Shown: positions 7,493 through 14,353 of the stretch, in pieces | Layout: every line of letters begins with the position of its first letter | Numbering within the stretch: the first letter of the stretch is position 1 | DNA from: CAZEER01 sp964511215 | GTDB lineage: Bacteria > Fidelibacterota > Marinisomatia > Marinisomatales > UBA1611 | DNA length: 18,069 nucleotides | Assembly (NCBI GenBank): GCA_964511215.1 | Contig: CAZEER010000050.1 | Span: 1 to 18,069 of the forward strand | Direction of reading: 5' to 3' | Notes under the pieces: generated by a model | The model's database searches: none | What the model saw: only the letters and a program-made list of their open reading frames with translations | Told to the model about the DNA's origin: nothing | Translations under genes and position numbers: made by a program

Positions 7493-8371
7493 ATGATAAA
7501 TCAGGCCAGGGTGGGATATATGTATATGGTTTTGAGTGCATTTTCATTTTGTATGATGACTGTGTTTGTCAAGATTGCAGGAAAGGAATTAGCTACCGTC
7601 CAAATTGTATTTATAAGAGGGATATTAACTTTTATTTTTACATATTTTATATTAAGAAATTATAAAATATCTATCTGGGGTAAGGACAAGAGTTTGCTAT
7701 CATTAAGAGGTGTCGTAGGTACTATTGCATTGTTTTTTGTATACGAGTCATTAAGAAGATTGTCAATAGCAGAGGCAACTGTGATTCAATATTTATATCC
7801 AATTTTCACTGCTGGTTTTGCTGCCATTATTTTAAAAGAGAGAGTGGGTAAGAAGATATATTATGCAATATTTCTTGGATTGATAGGGGTCTATGTTCTT
7901 TTAGACTTTCCATTCATAAATATAAATACATCGATAAATATAGATAATATAGTAATAGCAATTTTGGGTGCAATATTCACAGGGCTTTCCTATGTCCTCG
8001 TGAGGATGGCATCAAACAAGAATGAATCACCATATGTAATAATGTTTTATTTTCCTGTATTTACCATATTAATGAGCCTTCCCATAGTTTTTCAATATTG
8101 GGTGTGGCCAAGCATATATTGTTGGTTTATATTGGTCTTTGCTGGAATATGTACCCAGTTTGGTCAATTGTGGTTGACGTTTGGATATCGATTATTACCT
8201 GCGAGTAAGGCTGCACCGATTAGTTATGTGCAAGTTCCTTTTGCAGCTATAGTATCCGTGTTGTTATTTAATGAAGCGCTTACATATAACCTCATACTTG
8301 GCCCTATAATAATCTATTATGGTATTTATACAATAGTCAGAACTAACGATCAGCGTCAGGATATATTTTAA
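7493..8371 (+). CDS. EamA/DMT-family transporter
   Basis: The 292-residue integral membrane protein has about ten hydrophobic segments and the two-repeat layout of the drug/metabolite transporter superfamily. The first half contains VQIVFIRGILTFIFTYFIL (37-55), LRGVVGTIALFFVYESLRRL (71-90) and EATVIQYLYPIFTAGFAAII (94-113). The second half repeats the pattern, with KAAPISYVQVPFAAIVSVLLFNEAL near 239-263. Such proteins move small metabolites across the inner membrane by secondary transport; the substrate is not predictable. The CutC gene begins two bases after its stop, so they are almost certainly co-transcribed and may serve the same small-molecule pathway. No clear ribosome binding site precedes the ATG. 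Confidence 0.92.
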   Translation: MINQARVGYMYMVLSAFSFCMMTVFVKIAGKELATVQIVFIRGILTFIFTYFILRNYKISIWGKDKSLLSLRGVVGTIALFFVYESLRRLSIAEATVIQYLYPIFTAGFAAIILKERVGKKIYYAIFLGLIGVYVLLDFPFININTSINIDNIVIAILGAIFTGLSYVLVRMASNKNESPYVIMFYFPVFTILMSLPIVFQYWVWPSIYCWFILVFAGICTQFGQLWLTFGYRLLPASKAAPISYVQVPFAAIVSVLLFNEALTYNLILGPIIIYYGIYTIVRTNDQRQDIF

Positions 8372-8373
8372 AA

Positions 8374-9015
8374 ATGGGAAATGAGAAAAAAGTAATTATT
8401 GAAGTGTGTGTAGATAATTTAGATCAAGCAAAAAAAGCAGAAAAACTTGGTGCTGATAGAATAGAGCTATGTTCTCGATTAGATCTAGATGGTCTAACTC
8501 CAGAAAGAGAATTGATATTAAATGCAATGAATACTTTGAATATTCCCATTAAAGTAATGTTGCGACCAAGACATGGCAATTTTGTCTATAATGAAGATGA
8601 AATAATTAACATGGAAAAAGAAATAGACTTTTGTAAAAAAATTGGAGTAAATGCAATTGTATTTGGAGTCTTAAATTTGAAGAATGAAGTAGATATAGAT
8701 CTAACTAGGAGACTGGCAAGGAGGTCAATGAACATGGAGGTTACTTTTCATAAGGCAATAGATAATACAAATAATATTATAAAAGGGCTCAGTCATCTCT
8801 GTAAGGTTAAGAATATTGATAGTGTACTTACTTCTGGTGGAGGAAGGTCAATAATGGATAATGGAGAGTTAGTAAAAACAATACTAAAAAAGTTTTCTCA
8901 GAAATTGAATATCATTTTAGCTGGATCAATAACTAAAAATAATTTTGAATTGGTACATAAAGAATTTTCAGCGTACGAATACCATGGTAAAGCTATCCTT
9001 GGAAAATTGTATTAA
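8374..9015 (+). CDS. cutC: CutC family protein (copper homeostasis annotation)
   Basis: The 213-residue TIM-barrel protein matches CutC throughout: IIEVCVDN (8-15), GADRIELCSRLDLDGLTPE (25-43), VMLRPRHGNFVYNEDE (60-75), FGVLN (97-101), MEVTFHKAIDN (124-134) and VLTSGGGRS (149-157). The length is slightly short for the family, whose members are usually about 230-250 residues; the C-terminus is trimmed after AYEYHGKAILGKLY. The family was named for copper tolerance in Escherichia coli, but a direct copper role is disputed and the catalytic function is unresolved. No copper transporter or chaperone is visible in this window. It begins two bases after the DMT transporter and is followed within eight bases by a small membrane-peptide frame. 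Confidence 0.93.
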   Translation: MGNEKKVIIEVCVDNLDQAKKAEKLGADRIELCSRLDLDGLTPERELILNAMNTLNIPIKVMLRPRHGNFVYNEDEIINMEKEIDFCKKIGVNAIVFGVLNLKNEVDIDLTRRLARRSMNMEVTFHKAIDNTNNIIKGLSHLCKVKNIDSVLTSGGGRSIMDNGELVKTILKKFSQKLNIILAGSITKNNFELVHKEFSAYEYHGKAILGKLY

Positions 9016-9023
9016 TAAATTTA

Positions 9024-9137
9024 ATGGAAAAATACGATAAAGAGGAAATGAAGAGAAGGAGGCCTCTTAATATAGTTGCTATTCTAATTACATTAATATT
9101 TATTCTGGCGAGTTTCCTATTATGGATAAATGGTTAA
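9024..9137 (+). CDS. Possible 37-residue single-span membrane peptide
   Basis: ATG at 9024 opens a 37-residue frame: a strongly charged N-terminus (MEKYDKEEMKRRRPL), one hydrophobic span (about 16-35, NIVAILITLIFILASFLLWI) and stop TAA at 9135-9137. The basic cluster before the span fits the positive-inside rule for a small inner-membrane protein. The frame starts eight bases after the cutC stop and overlaps the following lipoprotein gene by 16 bases in another frame, filling an otherwise empty 106-base gap. There is no convincing Shine-Dalgarno sequence, and no homologue is recognised. The sharp charged-then-hydrophobic pattern is the only coding evidence. Confidence 0.45.
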   Translation: MEKYDKEEMKRRRPLNIVAILITLIFILASFLLWING

Positions 9138-9886
9138 AAATTTTATTAAGTACTTTATTGTATGTAAGTGGTTGTTCTGATGATACTAAACCACCTTTTA
9201 GCGGAACTATATTTATTGATCCAGATATTATAACAGAAAAAGATCCTACTACTTTTATAAGTCTATATTATAGCGGCCAAGAGTTAAGGACTATGTTTGA
9301 TAGAAGAGAAAATGATTGGATTGAAGTAGACGCGTTTATATTTCCATCTCTTTATAGTGATAGCATGACCATTGAGATACAGGTCAATCCCGAGTTCGAA
9401 AACTATAAAAATGCAAAAATAGTGGCAGATAAGTATGCAGTCATTATTGGTAGACTGACGACTGAACTAAGGAAAGATGTTGAGACAGTGTGGATACACA
9501 GAGGTATGCATCCTTTTGGGGGTGGAAATAATAATATTCTGATTCATACAGACTGGTCAATGAAACATTATGAGAAACAGGGAATATTGGAAGAAACATT
9601 AGTCCATGAAGCCTCACACACATCACTAGATGCAGAACATTCGAAGAGTGCTGATTGGATTAATGCTCAAGAAATGGATGACAATTTTATTTCAAATTAT
9701 GCCCGAGATCATCCAATTCGAGAAGATATTGCAGAAAGTTACCTGCCATATTTAGCAATTAGATATAGGTCAGATAGAATATCAGATTCATTAAAGGTTA
9801 AAATTGAAAAAACAATTCCTAATAGAATTAGATATTTTGATAATCAGAAATTTAAGATGTATCCAATAGAAAAAATTTCAATGTAA
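9122..9886 (+). CDS. Putative zinc-metallopeptidase lipoprotein (HEASH motif)
   Basis: The 254-residue protein has a lipoprotein signal ending VSGC (Cys18). Its best feature is ETLVHEASHTSLDAEH (158-173), an HExxH zinc motif (His162, Glu163, His166) in which Glu163 would be catalytic. The third ligand could be His173, although it is one residue too far for the metzincin HExxHxxGxxH spacing. More likely it is a Glu in REDIAESY (about 200-207), as in gluzincin-type enzymes. Upstream, KYAVIIGRLTTELRKDVETVWIH (104-126) looks like the helix and edge strand expected before a zincin active site. An in-frame TAA at 9068 limits 5' extension. It follows the 37-residue frame and is the last gene of the + strand run that converges on the MOSC gene. 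Confidence 0.78.
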   Translation: MDKWLKILLSTLLYVSGCSDDTKPPFSGTIFIDPDIITEKDPTTFISLYYSGQELRTMFDRRENDWIEVDAFIFPSLYSDSMTIEIQVNPEFENYKNAKIVADKYAVIIGRLTTELRKDVETVWIHRGMHPFGGGNNNILIHTDWSMKHYEKQGILEETLVHEASHTSLDAEHSKSADWINAQEMDDNFISNYARDHPIREDIAESYLPYLAIRYRSDRISDSLKVKIEKTIPNRIRYFDNQKFKMYPIEKISM

Positions 9887-10068
9887 GATTAGAGAAATTT
9901 TTTTAGTTAATTTTATTCGCAATATGAATAATAATGGTTATATGAGACTAGAATTAAGTGTGTTTTATACTCTTAGATATAGTGGGGCGAAGATCTCTCA
10001 ATATATTAGTTTTTAGTTTAATATCATCAGCGCGATAGTAGACGGTATTTTAAAAATAATATTATGAC
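9887..10068. other. Convergent intergenic region without a clear terminator
   Basis: This 182-base, AT-rich stretch lies between two convergent genes, where a bidirectional terminator would be expected. I find no strong GC-rich hairpin followed by a T-run on either strand, and no open frame with coding features. Confidence 0.5.
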
Positions 10069-10551
10069 TTAGATTAGGCTCACTAAATCACCATTGTTTA
10101 TTGTCCCTGGTTCTAAAACTTTAGCATACCACCCGCGCCTTTTCATAGTTGTTTTCATAAAATCATTTAGACCGCTTTTTCCAACATATGGTAACACTTT
10201 GAGGCTCTTGCAAGGGTCGCAGATAAATGTTATTTCAAAAATAACAGCCCCAATCTTATATTTTTGTTTTGGTTTTAAAGAGTTATAGTTGAGTCCTGTG
10301 AGTGTGATATTTTCACCAAGGTCACCTGGTGCGACTGGCCACCCCTCTGAATTAAGATTTTCGATAATGTCGTATGATAAAATTAATAATCCCATATTGG
10401 GATCATTCTTTTTTTTCATTTTACGAAAATTGTTATAATCGCCATCCAGACCTAATAAAGTTACCTCCGCAGTATTTACATTTATTTTAGGCAGACCTAC
10501 TTCACCATTTACTTTTGGTTTTTTATTTATTTTGAAAACAGAGATGCTCAT
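10069..10551 (-). CDS. MOSC-domain protein
   Basis: This is the only clear minus-strand gene. The 160-residue protein is a single MOSC domain, the molybdenum-cofactor sulfurase C-terminal fold. It shows GLDGDYN (34-40), GDLGENITLTGLNYNSLKPKQKYKIGAVIFEIT (within 76-108) and the conserved cysteine block FICDPCKSL (Cys111, Cys114), close to the Cys used by mARC/YiiM-type proteins to bind Mo cofactor. Stand-alone MOSC proteins are thought to carry sulfur or Mo cofactor, or reduce N-hydroxylated compounds; the exact role here is unknown. It is convergent with the metallopeptidase gene and divergent from the small + strand gene at 10646. No strong Shine-Dalgarno sequence precedes its ATG. Confidence 0.88.
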   Translation of the reverse strand: MSISVFKINKKPKVNGEVGLPKINVNTAEVTLLGLDGDYNNFRKMKKKNDPNMGLLILSYDIIENLNSEGWPVAPGDLGENITLTGLNYNSLKPKQKYKIGAVIFEITFICDPCKSLKVLPYVGKSGLNDFMKTTMKRRGWYAKVLEPGTINNGDLVSLI

Positions 10552-10586
10552 TTTTAATTTAGTATATTATTATATATATCCTATAA

Positions 10587-10634
10587 AAGATTAAAATCTT
10601 AAAGCTATTTTATTAGTAATAAAATAATTTTATT
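10587..10634. repeat. Cluster of AT-rich dyads between divergent genes
   Basis: The 94-base divergent spacer contains AAGATT-2-AATCTT (10587-10600) and the near-perfect palindrome ATTTTATTA-G-TAATAAAAT (10607-10625). A second copy of ATTTTATT follows at 10627-10634. The middle element can therefore pair with either flank, giving two mutually exclusive hairpins or an operator-like pair of sites. Low base complexity makes chance a real alternative. Confidence 0.4.
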
Positions 10635-10645
10635 GGGAGTTATAT

Positions 10646-10867
10646 TTGTATATGATTAATAAAGATATAAAAGAAATTAATGACGCACAGCTGAGTGAGG
10701 GCATAGAAGCATATGAAACTTTGGTCCAATGGGTTAAAACTGCACCTAAGATTATTCAAGATTTAGAAAAAAATGGTAAAAAAGAAGAACTCCATCAGTA
10801 TAGGTTAAAAATAAAATTAGTATTAGATAAATTAAAAGAAATTCAAAAACTTATGGTAAGTGAGTAA
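10646..10867 (+). CDS. Small all-helical protein of unknown function
   Basis: This protein of 71-73 residues is rich in Lys, Glu and Leu, with heptad-like spacing from about 19 to 70 (for example KIKLVLDKLKEIQKLMVSE). It probably forms a helical hairpin or short coiled coil in the cytoplasm. There is no signal peptide or Cys. Two starts are possible: TTG at 10646, with GGGAG six bases upstream (10635-10639), or ATG at 10652, with the same site twelve bases upstream. The spacing favours TTG and the codon favours ATG. It diverges from the MOSC gene across a dyad-rich spacer. No function can be assigned. Confidence 0.65.
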   Translation: MYMINKDIKEINDAQLSEGIEAYETLVQWVKTAPKIIQDLEKNGKKEELHQYRLKIKLVLDKLKEIQKLMVSE

Positions 10868-10942
10868 ATATGATAGAATATTCTTTGTTTGTTGTTTTTA
10901 AGATGATAGTTAGATTTAATTTATTATGTGGAAAAATTTGAT

Positions 10943-11413
10943 ATGAAAACAATATATGGCTATCTAATTCTATTGTTCAGTTTTTTTGGAATAATTTATT
11001 TACAAAACTATGTAGACTATAAAAATGGGAAAAGAACTCCTGTGGGTATTATATCTGATAAACTAAAACAGAATAGTTATGATAGAAGGCTTAAAGAATT
11101 GGAGTTAGTGGTTGACTCTCTTACTTCAGTAACAAATAGTCAGACTGATGCTATGACTAATAAAAACCTTACAACCATGGAGAAAATTGAAGAACTATTG
11201 AATCCAAAACAAACGAAACCTATAAAACTCCATTTTTATTCATTAAATGAGGCAGCCAAAGCACGAGATAGTAAAAATGAGTTAAGCTCAATAGCGCAAC
11301 AATATATTAATCTGGCTTATGAAATGGGAGGAGATGATTGGTATGGAGCTGAAGAAATTTGGTATTCAGATGATTTTAGAAATCGGATCCCTGCAATAAT
11401 AGATAGTAATTAA
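10943..11413 (+). CDS. Membrane-anchored coiled-coil protein of unknown function
   Basis: From ATG 10943 the 156-residue product starts with one membrane span (about 3-21, TIYGYLILLFSFFGIIYLQ) and no obvious cleavage site, so it is probably an anchor. A basic stretch and a coiled-coil-like segment (DRRLKELELVVDSLTSVTNS) follow, then a Lys-rich linker. The C-terminal region is acidic and aromatic (SSIAQQYINLAYEMGGDDWYGAEEIWY, then SDDFRNRIPAIID). An in-frame GTG at 10928 would add five residues (MEKFD) before the span; neither start has a convincing ribosome binding site. It is followed by a hairpin terminator about 45 bases after the stop. I do not recognise a family. Confidence 0.68.
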   Translation: MKTIYGYLILLFSFFGIIYLQNYVDYKNGKRTPVGIISDKLKQNSYDRRLKELELVVDSLTSVTNSQTDAMTNKNLTTMEKIEELLNPKQTKPIKLHFYSLNEAAKARDSKNELSSIAQQYINLAYEMGGDDWYGAEEIWYSDDFRNRIPAIIDSN

Positions 11414-11458
11414 TAAGATTAGATCTTTATTATTAAATAAAAAAATATTTTGGTCAAT

Positions 11459-11479
11459 ACCCCACACATGTGGGGTTTT
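11459..11479 (+). terminator. Intrinsic terminator-like hairpin after the 156-residue protein gene
   Basis: ACCCCAC-ACAT-GTGGGGT (11459-11476) is a perfect 7-bp GC-rich stem with a 4-base loop. It is followed by a short T-run (TTTTC), and the region upstream is A/T-rich. It lies 45 bases after a stop codon and 24 bases before the next ATG, as expected for a terminator separating two units. The T-run is short, so efficiency is uncertain. Confidence 0.68.
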
Positions 11480-11500
11480 CAATAATTAGAGATATGGCAA

Positions 11501-12562
11501 ATGAAAAAATATTATAAATCTTCTATCATAATATCTTTATTGATATCGCATATTTATTCCCAAAATAAAATACATATAGGTAGACTCGAAAAATATGGAG
11601 ATAAATATTATGAGCAGCATAGTGCGTTACCATTTTCAGGTACTGTTTTTGAAAAATCCAAGAAGTCTGGTCGTAAAATACTGGAAGTTGAAATACTAAA
11701 AGGGATTATCCATGGGCGCTATAAAAAATGGTATCATATTGGTTCATTATTGATGGAGGGATATTTCATTGATGGAAAGAAACAAGGGATTTTTAATACA
11801 TGGCATAAAAACGGTAATAAAAAAAAGGAATTTTTCTATGTAGATGGCAAACTTGATGGAGAATCGTTTGTATGGAGTGATGATGGAAAAATATTGATAG
11901 AAGAAGATCACAACACAGGTTTATCTTATCACTGGTACTATTATAAAAGTGGTAAAATTTATTTAGAAGCAGTTAAGCGTTTTGGTGAATTGGATGGGAA
12001 ATATACATTGTGGTATGAGAGTGGTACCAAGAAAATTGACGGAATATATAAAAATAATGAGAAAGATAGTTTGTGGGTAATGTATGGTGAAAATGGGAAA
12101 AAAATGGAAGAAGGATATTATAAAAACAATAAAAAATATGGTCTATGGGTTTCTTTTGATGATAATGGGATGGTTGCATATAAGAGAACATTCACAGAGG
12201 ATGTATTAGACTCAATCAGTCAATATAAATATTATCTAGATGGCCAAAAATATTTAGATATTATTTATAGTGATAAAAGAAATGAGAGAGTTATAACTAC
12301 TTGGGCAGAAAATGGGAAAAAAATAGGAGAATCAGTTTATAAAAATGGAAAAAATTATGGCCTATCAAGTAAGTGGAGTAATGATGGAGAAAAACAATAT
12401 AAGCTACACTTTTTGAACGACAAATTAGATGGAGAAGCTATATTTTGGTATGCAAATGGTAATAAAAAAGTATCCGGTGAATTTTCTTATGGAGAAAAGG
12501 ATGGGGAATGGTCTTACTTTAATGATGATGGTTCCATAAAAGGGAAAAAGAATTTTGATTAA
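11501..12562 (+). CDS. Secreted MORN-type repeat protein (YwqK-like)
   Basis: The 353-residue protein has a signal peptide (about 1-20, cleavage near IYS-QN) and then about a dozen tandem repeats of 23-25 residues, the MORN_2 type. The recurring pattern is G-x-x-x-x-W-x-x-(N/D/S)G-K-K-x-x-x-x-x-Y-K-N-(G/N)-K-x-(D/Y), for example WHKNGNKKKEFFYVDGKLD (105-123) and WYANGNKKVSGEFSYGEKD (315-333). Repeats 7 and 8 (about 214-262) are the most diverged. Such proteins fold as an elongated beta-sheet and are often auto-annotated as YwqK family antitoxins. With a signal peptide and no toxin gene next to it, that label does not fit. A surface or periplasmic scaffold or binding role is more plausible. 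It is preceded by a terminator, so it probably has its own promoter. Confidence 0.87.
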   Translation: MKKYYKSSIIISLLISHIYSQNKIHIGRLEKYGDKYYEQHSALPFSGTVFEKSKKSGRKILEVEILKGIIHGRYKKWYHIGSLLMEGYFIDGKKQGIFNTWHKNGNKKKEFFYVDGKLDGESFVWSDDGKILIEEDHNTGLSYHWYYYKSGKIYLEAVKRFGELDGKYTLWYESGTKKIDGIYKNNEKDSLWVMYGENGKKMEEGYYKNNKKYGLWVSFDDNGMVAYKRTFTEDVLDSISQYKYYLDGQKYLDIIYSDKRNERVITTWAENGKKIGESVYKNGKNYGLSSKWSNDGEKQYKLHFLNDKLDGEAIFWYANGNKKVSGEFSYGEKDGEWSYFNDDGSIKGKKNFD

Positions 12563-12596
12563 ATATTTACTGCAATTAATTATATGGTAGTATAAT

Positions 12597-12986
12597 ATGA
12601 TAATAATGAGACAAATGCTAAGTGTTAATCATATAGTAAAAGGCATGCTTAAATTGAGAATTTCTGTTATTACCATATTATTCATCGGATGTGTACATAA
12701 CTATGAGCCTGTAATAAGTTCAATAATCGCAGAGCCCAATCCTGTTGCCATTGGGGGTGTAGTAAATCTATCTTGTGTAGTCAGCGATGACGATGTGTCT
12801 AATATGTTGAAGACTGAACGTTTAAAGTATAAATGGGACGCTGCAGTCGGTGATATTACAGGAGCCAATGACAGTGTGGCTACTTGGCAGGCTCCACAAG
12901 ACTCAGGACATTTTTCGATTACGTGTATCGTAGAAGATATGTTCAATGGCCTAGATATTTCTACAGTTACTATTATAGTAGAATGA
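12597..12986 (+). CDS. Small Ig/PKD-like lipoprotein
   Basis: This is a single immunoglobulin/PKD-like beta-sandwich behind a lipoprotein signal. The best start is ATG 12645 (MLKLRISVITILFIGC, lipobox FIGC, 113 residues). Starts at 12597 or 12606 add 13-16 residues before the signal and have no better ribosome binding site. The mature domain shows IAEPNPVAIGGVVNLSCVVSDDD (44-66 in the long form) and then YKWDAAVGDITGANDSVATWQAP. It ends CIVEDMFNGLDISTVTIIVE, with a Cys pair placed as in Ig folds. The next gene encodes a closely similar domain and overlaps this one by four bases (ATGA, 12983-12986), so the two are coupled. Function is probably binding or structural on the cell surface. Confidence 0.78.
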   Translation: MIIMRQMLSVNHIVKGMLKLRISVITILFIGCVHNYEPVISSIIAEPNPVAIGGVVNLSCVVSDDDVSNMLKTERLKYKWDAAVGDITGANDSVATWQAPQDSGHFSITCIVEDMFNGLDISTVTIIVE

Positions 12987-14002
12987 TGAAAAAAAATTAC
13001 GCCACTATACTGTCAATAGTCTTGGTATTTATAATGTCTTGTGAAATTCCAAATAATCCAGTTGAATTAGTTTCCCTTACTTCGAGTGAATCTTTTGTGT
13101 GGTCAGGAGATGAAGTTACTATTGTATGTCAGGCGCAGGATATTGATAATGATAAATTATCATATAATTGGAACAGTGCAGGTGGGGAATTAATTACAAA
13201 AAAAGATACGGCATTTTGGACTGCACCGGACAGCATAGGATATTACCATATTATTTGTAAAATATCAGATGGTGTTGGATCTTCAGCTGCGGGAAAGGTT
13301 ACTATCAGAGTAGTATCTGGAGGGTTTGTTGTGAAAGGCAGTATCACCGATGCAGTAACAAATTCATTTATTGAAAATGTTGAGGTTTCAATGAACGGTG
13401 AGAAGGATTTCAGTCAGGCTAATGGTAATTATTCATTTTTTTTAGCAAATGGGGATGGCTCATATGAACTCACAGCAGAAAATAATTCATATTGTCCCTT
13501 TTATGGAAACTTTGTAATCCCGGAAGATTACACGTTAAAGGAATATGTGTATAATTTTTCAATGAGTCCCATACCTGAACCAGGCGAAATTAGGTTTGTA
13601 TTAAACTGGGGGGCAGAGCCTAGAGATCTGGATTCACACCTTAAGACTCCAGAGATTGATAGTTTAGAGTATCACATTTCTTATAGTAACCGTGGCAATG
13701 CATACGACCCTCCGTATGCCATACTAGATGTTGATGATACAGATGGATACGGACCTGAGACTATAACAATTAAACAAACATTTAGCGGTACTTATATATA
13801 TTATATCCATAATTATTCAGGAGGTAATTTTAGTGGCTCAAATGGGACAGTGAGAGTCTACAATAGCCCCAGCTGTGATGGCGAGAAAATAGATATTCCA
13901 GAACAGGGTAGTGGAAGGTATTGGTATGTGTGTGAAATAGATGGTGAGAGTGGTAGCCTCAATATTATAAATCAGATAGTTGAAATTGTACCAGGGGATT
14001 AA
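12983..14002 (+). CDS. Lipoprotein with Ig-like, carboxypeptidase-regulatory-like and YfaP-like domains
   Basis: The 339-residue product starts at ATG 12983, inside the previous gene's stop, and has a lipoprotein signal ending FIMSC (Cys20). The frame is open further upstream, but that part reads through the neighbour's coding region and lacks a signal. Domain order: an Ig/PKD-like module (about 25-113, paralogous to the preceding gene: YNWNSAGG, AFWTAPDSIGYYHIICKISDG), a carboxypeptidase-regulatory-like beta domain (about 115-193, VKGSITDAVTNSFIENVEV) and a YfaP-like domain (DUF2135 type, about 199-330). The YfaP hallmarks are RFVLNWGAEPRDLDSHL, ILDVDDTDGYGPETITI and GTYIYYIHNYSGG. YfaP-type domains occur in exported proteins of unclear function. 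The MazG-like gene starts three bases after the stop. Confidence 0.84.
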   Translation: MMKKNYATILSIVLVFIMSCEIPNNPVELVSLTSSESFVWSGDEVTIVCQAQDIDNDKLSYNWNSAGGELITKKDTAFWTAPDSIGYYHIICKISDGVGSSAAGKVTIRVVSGGFVVKGSITDAVTNSFIENVEVSMNGEKDFSQANGNYSFFLANGDGSYELTAENNSYCPFYGNFVIPEDYTLKEYVYNFSMSPIPEPGEIRFVLNWGAEPRDLDSHLKTPEIDSLEYHISYSNRGNAYDPPYAILDVDDTDGYGPETITIKQTFSGTYIYYIHNYSGGNFSGSNGTVRVYNSPSCDGEKIDIPEQGSGRYWYVCEIDGESGSLNIINQIVEIVPGD

Positions 14003-14005
14003 ATT

Positions 14006-14353
14006 TTGTCGGATAGAAATACAATAATAGAAGAATTGAAACAATTAACTGAATCATTTGTAAGTGAACGAGAATGGGAAAAATTTCATAGCCCAAAGAA
14101 TTTAGCCATGTCCATATCTATTGAAGCAGCAGAGTTGATGGAATTGTTTCAATGGCTTTCATTAGATGAAGCAAAAAAGTTAATGGAATCGGGTGAATTA
14201 AGAGAGAATGCAATTGACGAGGTTGCCGATGTATTGATATATGCTATCGCCTTTTGTAATAGGAACAAAATTGATATCTCAGATGCTATCAAGCAAAAAA
14301 TGAAAAAAAATATTAAAAAATATCCAACCGAAAAATTCAAGGGAAACTTTTAA
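14006..14353 (+). CDS. MazG-like nucleotide pyrophosphohydrolase
   Basis: The 115-residue cytoplasmic protein belongs to the all-alpha NTP pyrophosphohydrolase group (MazG-like / RS21-C6 type), which hydrolyses (d)NTPs to monophosphate and pyrophosphate and often removes non-canonical nucleotides. The Mg-binding motifs are ExxE in SIEAAELMELFQW (Glu40, Glu43, with Glu46 nearby) and ExxD in DEVADVLIYAIAF (Glu72, Asp75). The length is typical of the single-domain family, and KYPTEKFKG is the common end. The start is TTG 14006, supported by AGGGG eight bases upstream (13993-13997); the first internal ATG would cut into the fold. The stop overlaps the endonuclease start by one base, so it is translationally coupled to a secreted nuclease. 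Confidence 0.92.
   Translation: MSDRNTIIEELKQLTESFVSEREWEKFHSPKNLAMSISIEAAELMELFQWLSLDEAKKLMESGELRENAIDEVADVLIYAIAFCNRNKIDISDAIKQKMKKNIKKYPTEKFKGNF

Noticed and set aside
8374..9015. Copper-resistance operon suggested by cutC
   Set aside because: No copper ATPase, chaperone or regulator lies nearby, and the copper role of CutC is itself uncertain.
9054..9062. Strong AGAAGGAGG Shine-Dalgarno match upstream of the metallopeptidase
   Set aside because: It is 60 bases from the ATG at 9122, with an in-frame stop at 9068. It is better explained as Arg codons of the 37-residue membrane-peptide frame.
10094..10288. A + strand frame of 64 residues inside the MOSC gene
   Set aside because: The minus-strand reading has clear MOSC motifs; the + strand product shows no domain or signal and no ribosome binding site.
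10870..10941. A 23-residue frame between two small genes
   Set aside because: It starts at an ATG with no Shine-Dalgarno sequence and shows only random hydrophobic content typical of AT-rich DNA.
11501..12562. Toxin-antitoxin system based on the YwqK-like repeat protein
   Set aside because: The protein has a signal peptide, and the flanking genes are a membrane-anchored coiled-coil protein and an Ig-like lipoprotein, neither toxin-like.
12884..12982. Extension of the YfaP-like lipoprotein gene 33 codons upstream
   Set aside because: The extra residues (Arg/Tyr-rich) are an out-of-frame reading of the preceding Ig-like gene and would place the lipoprotein signal in the middle of the protein. 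The ATG at 12983 gives a perfect signal and an ATGA overlap.
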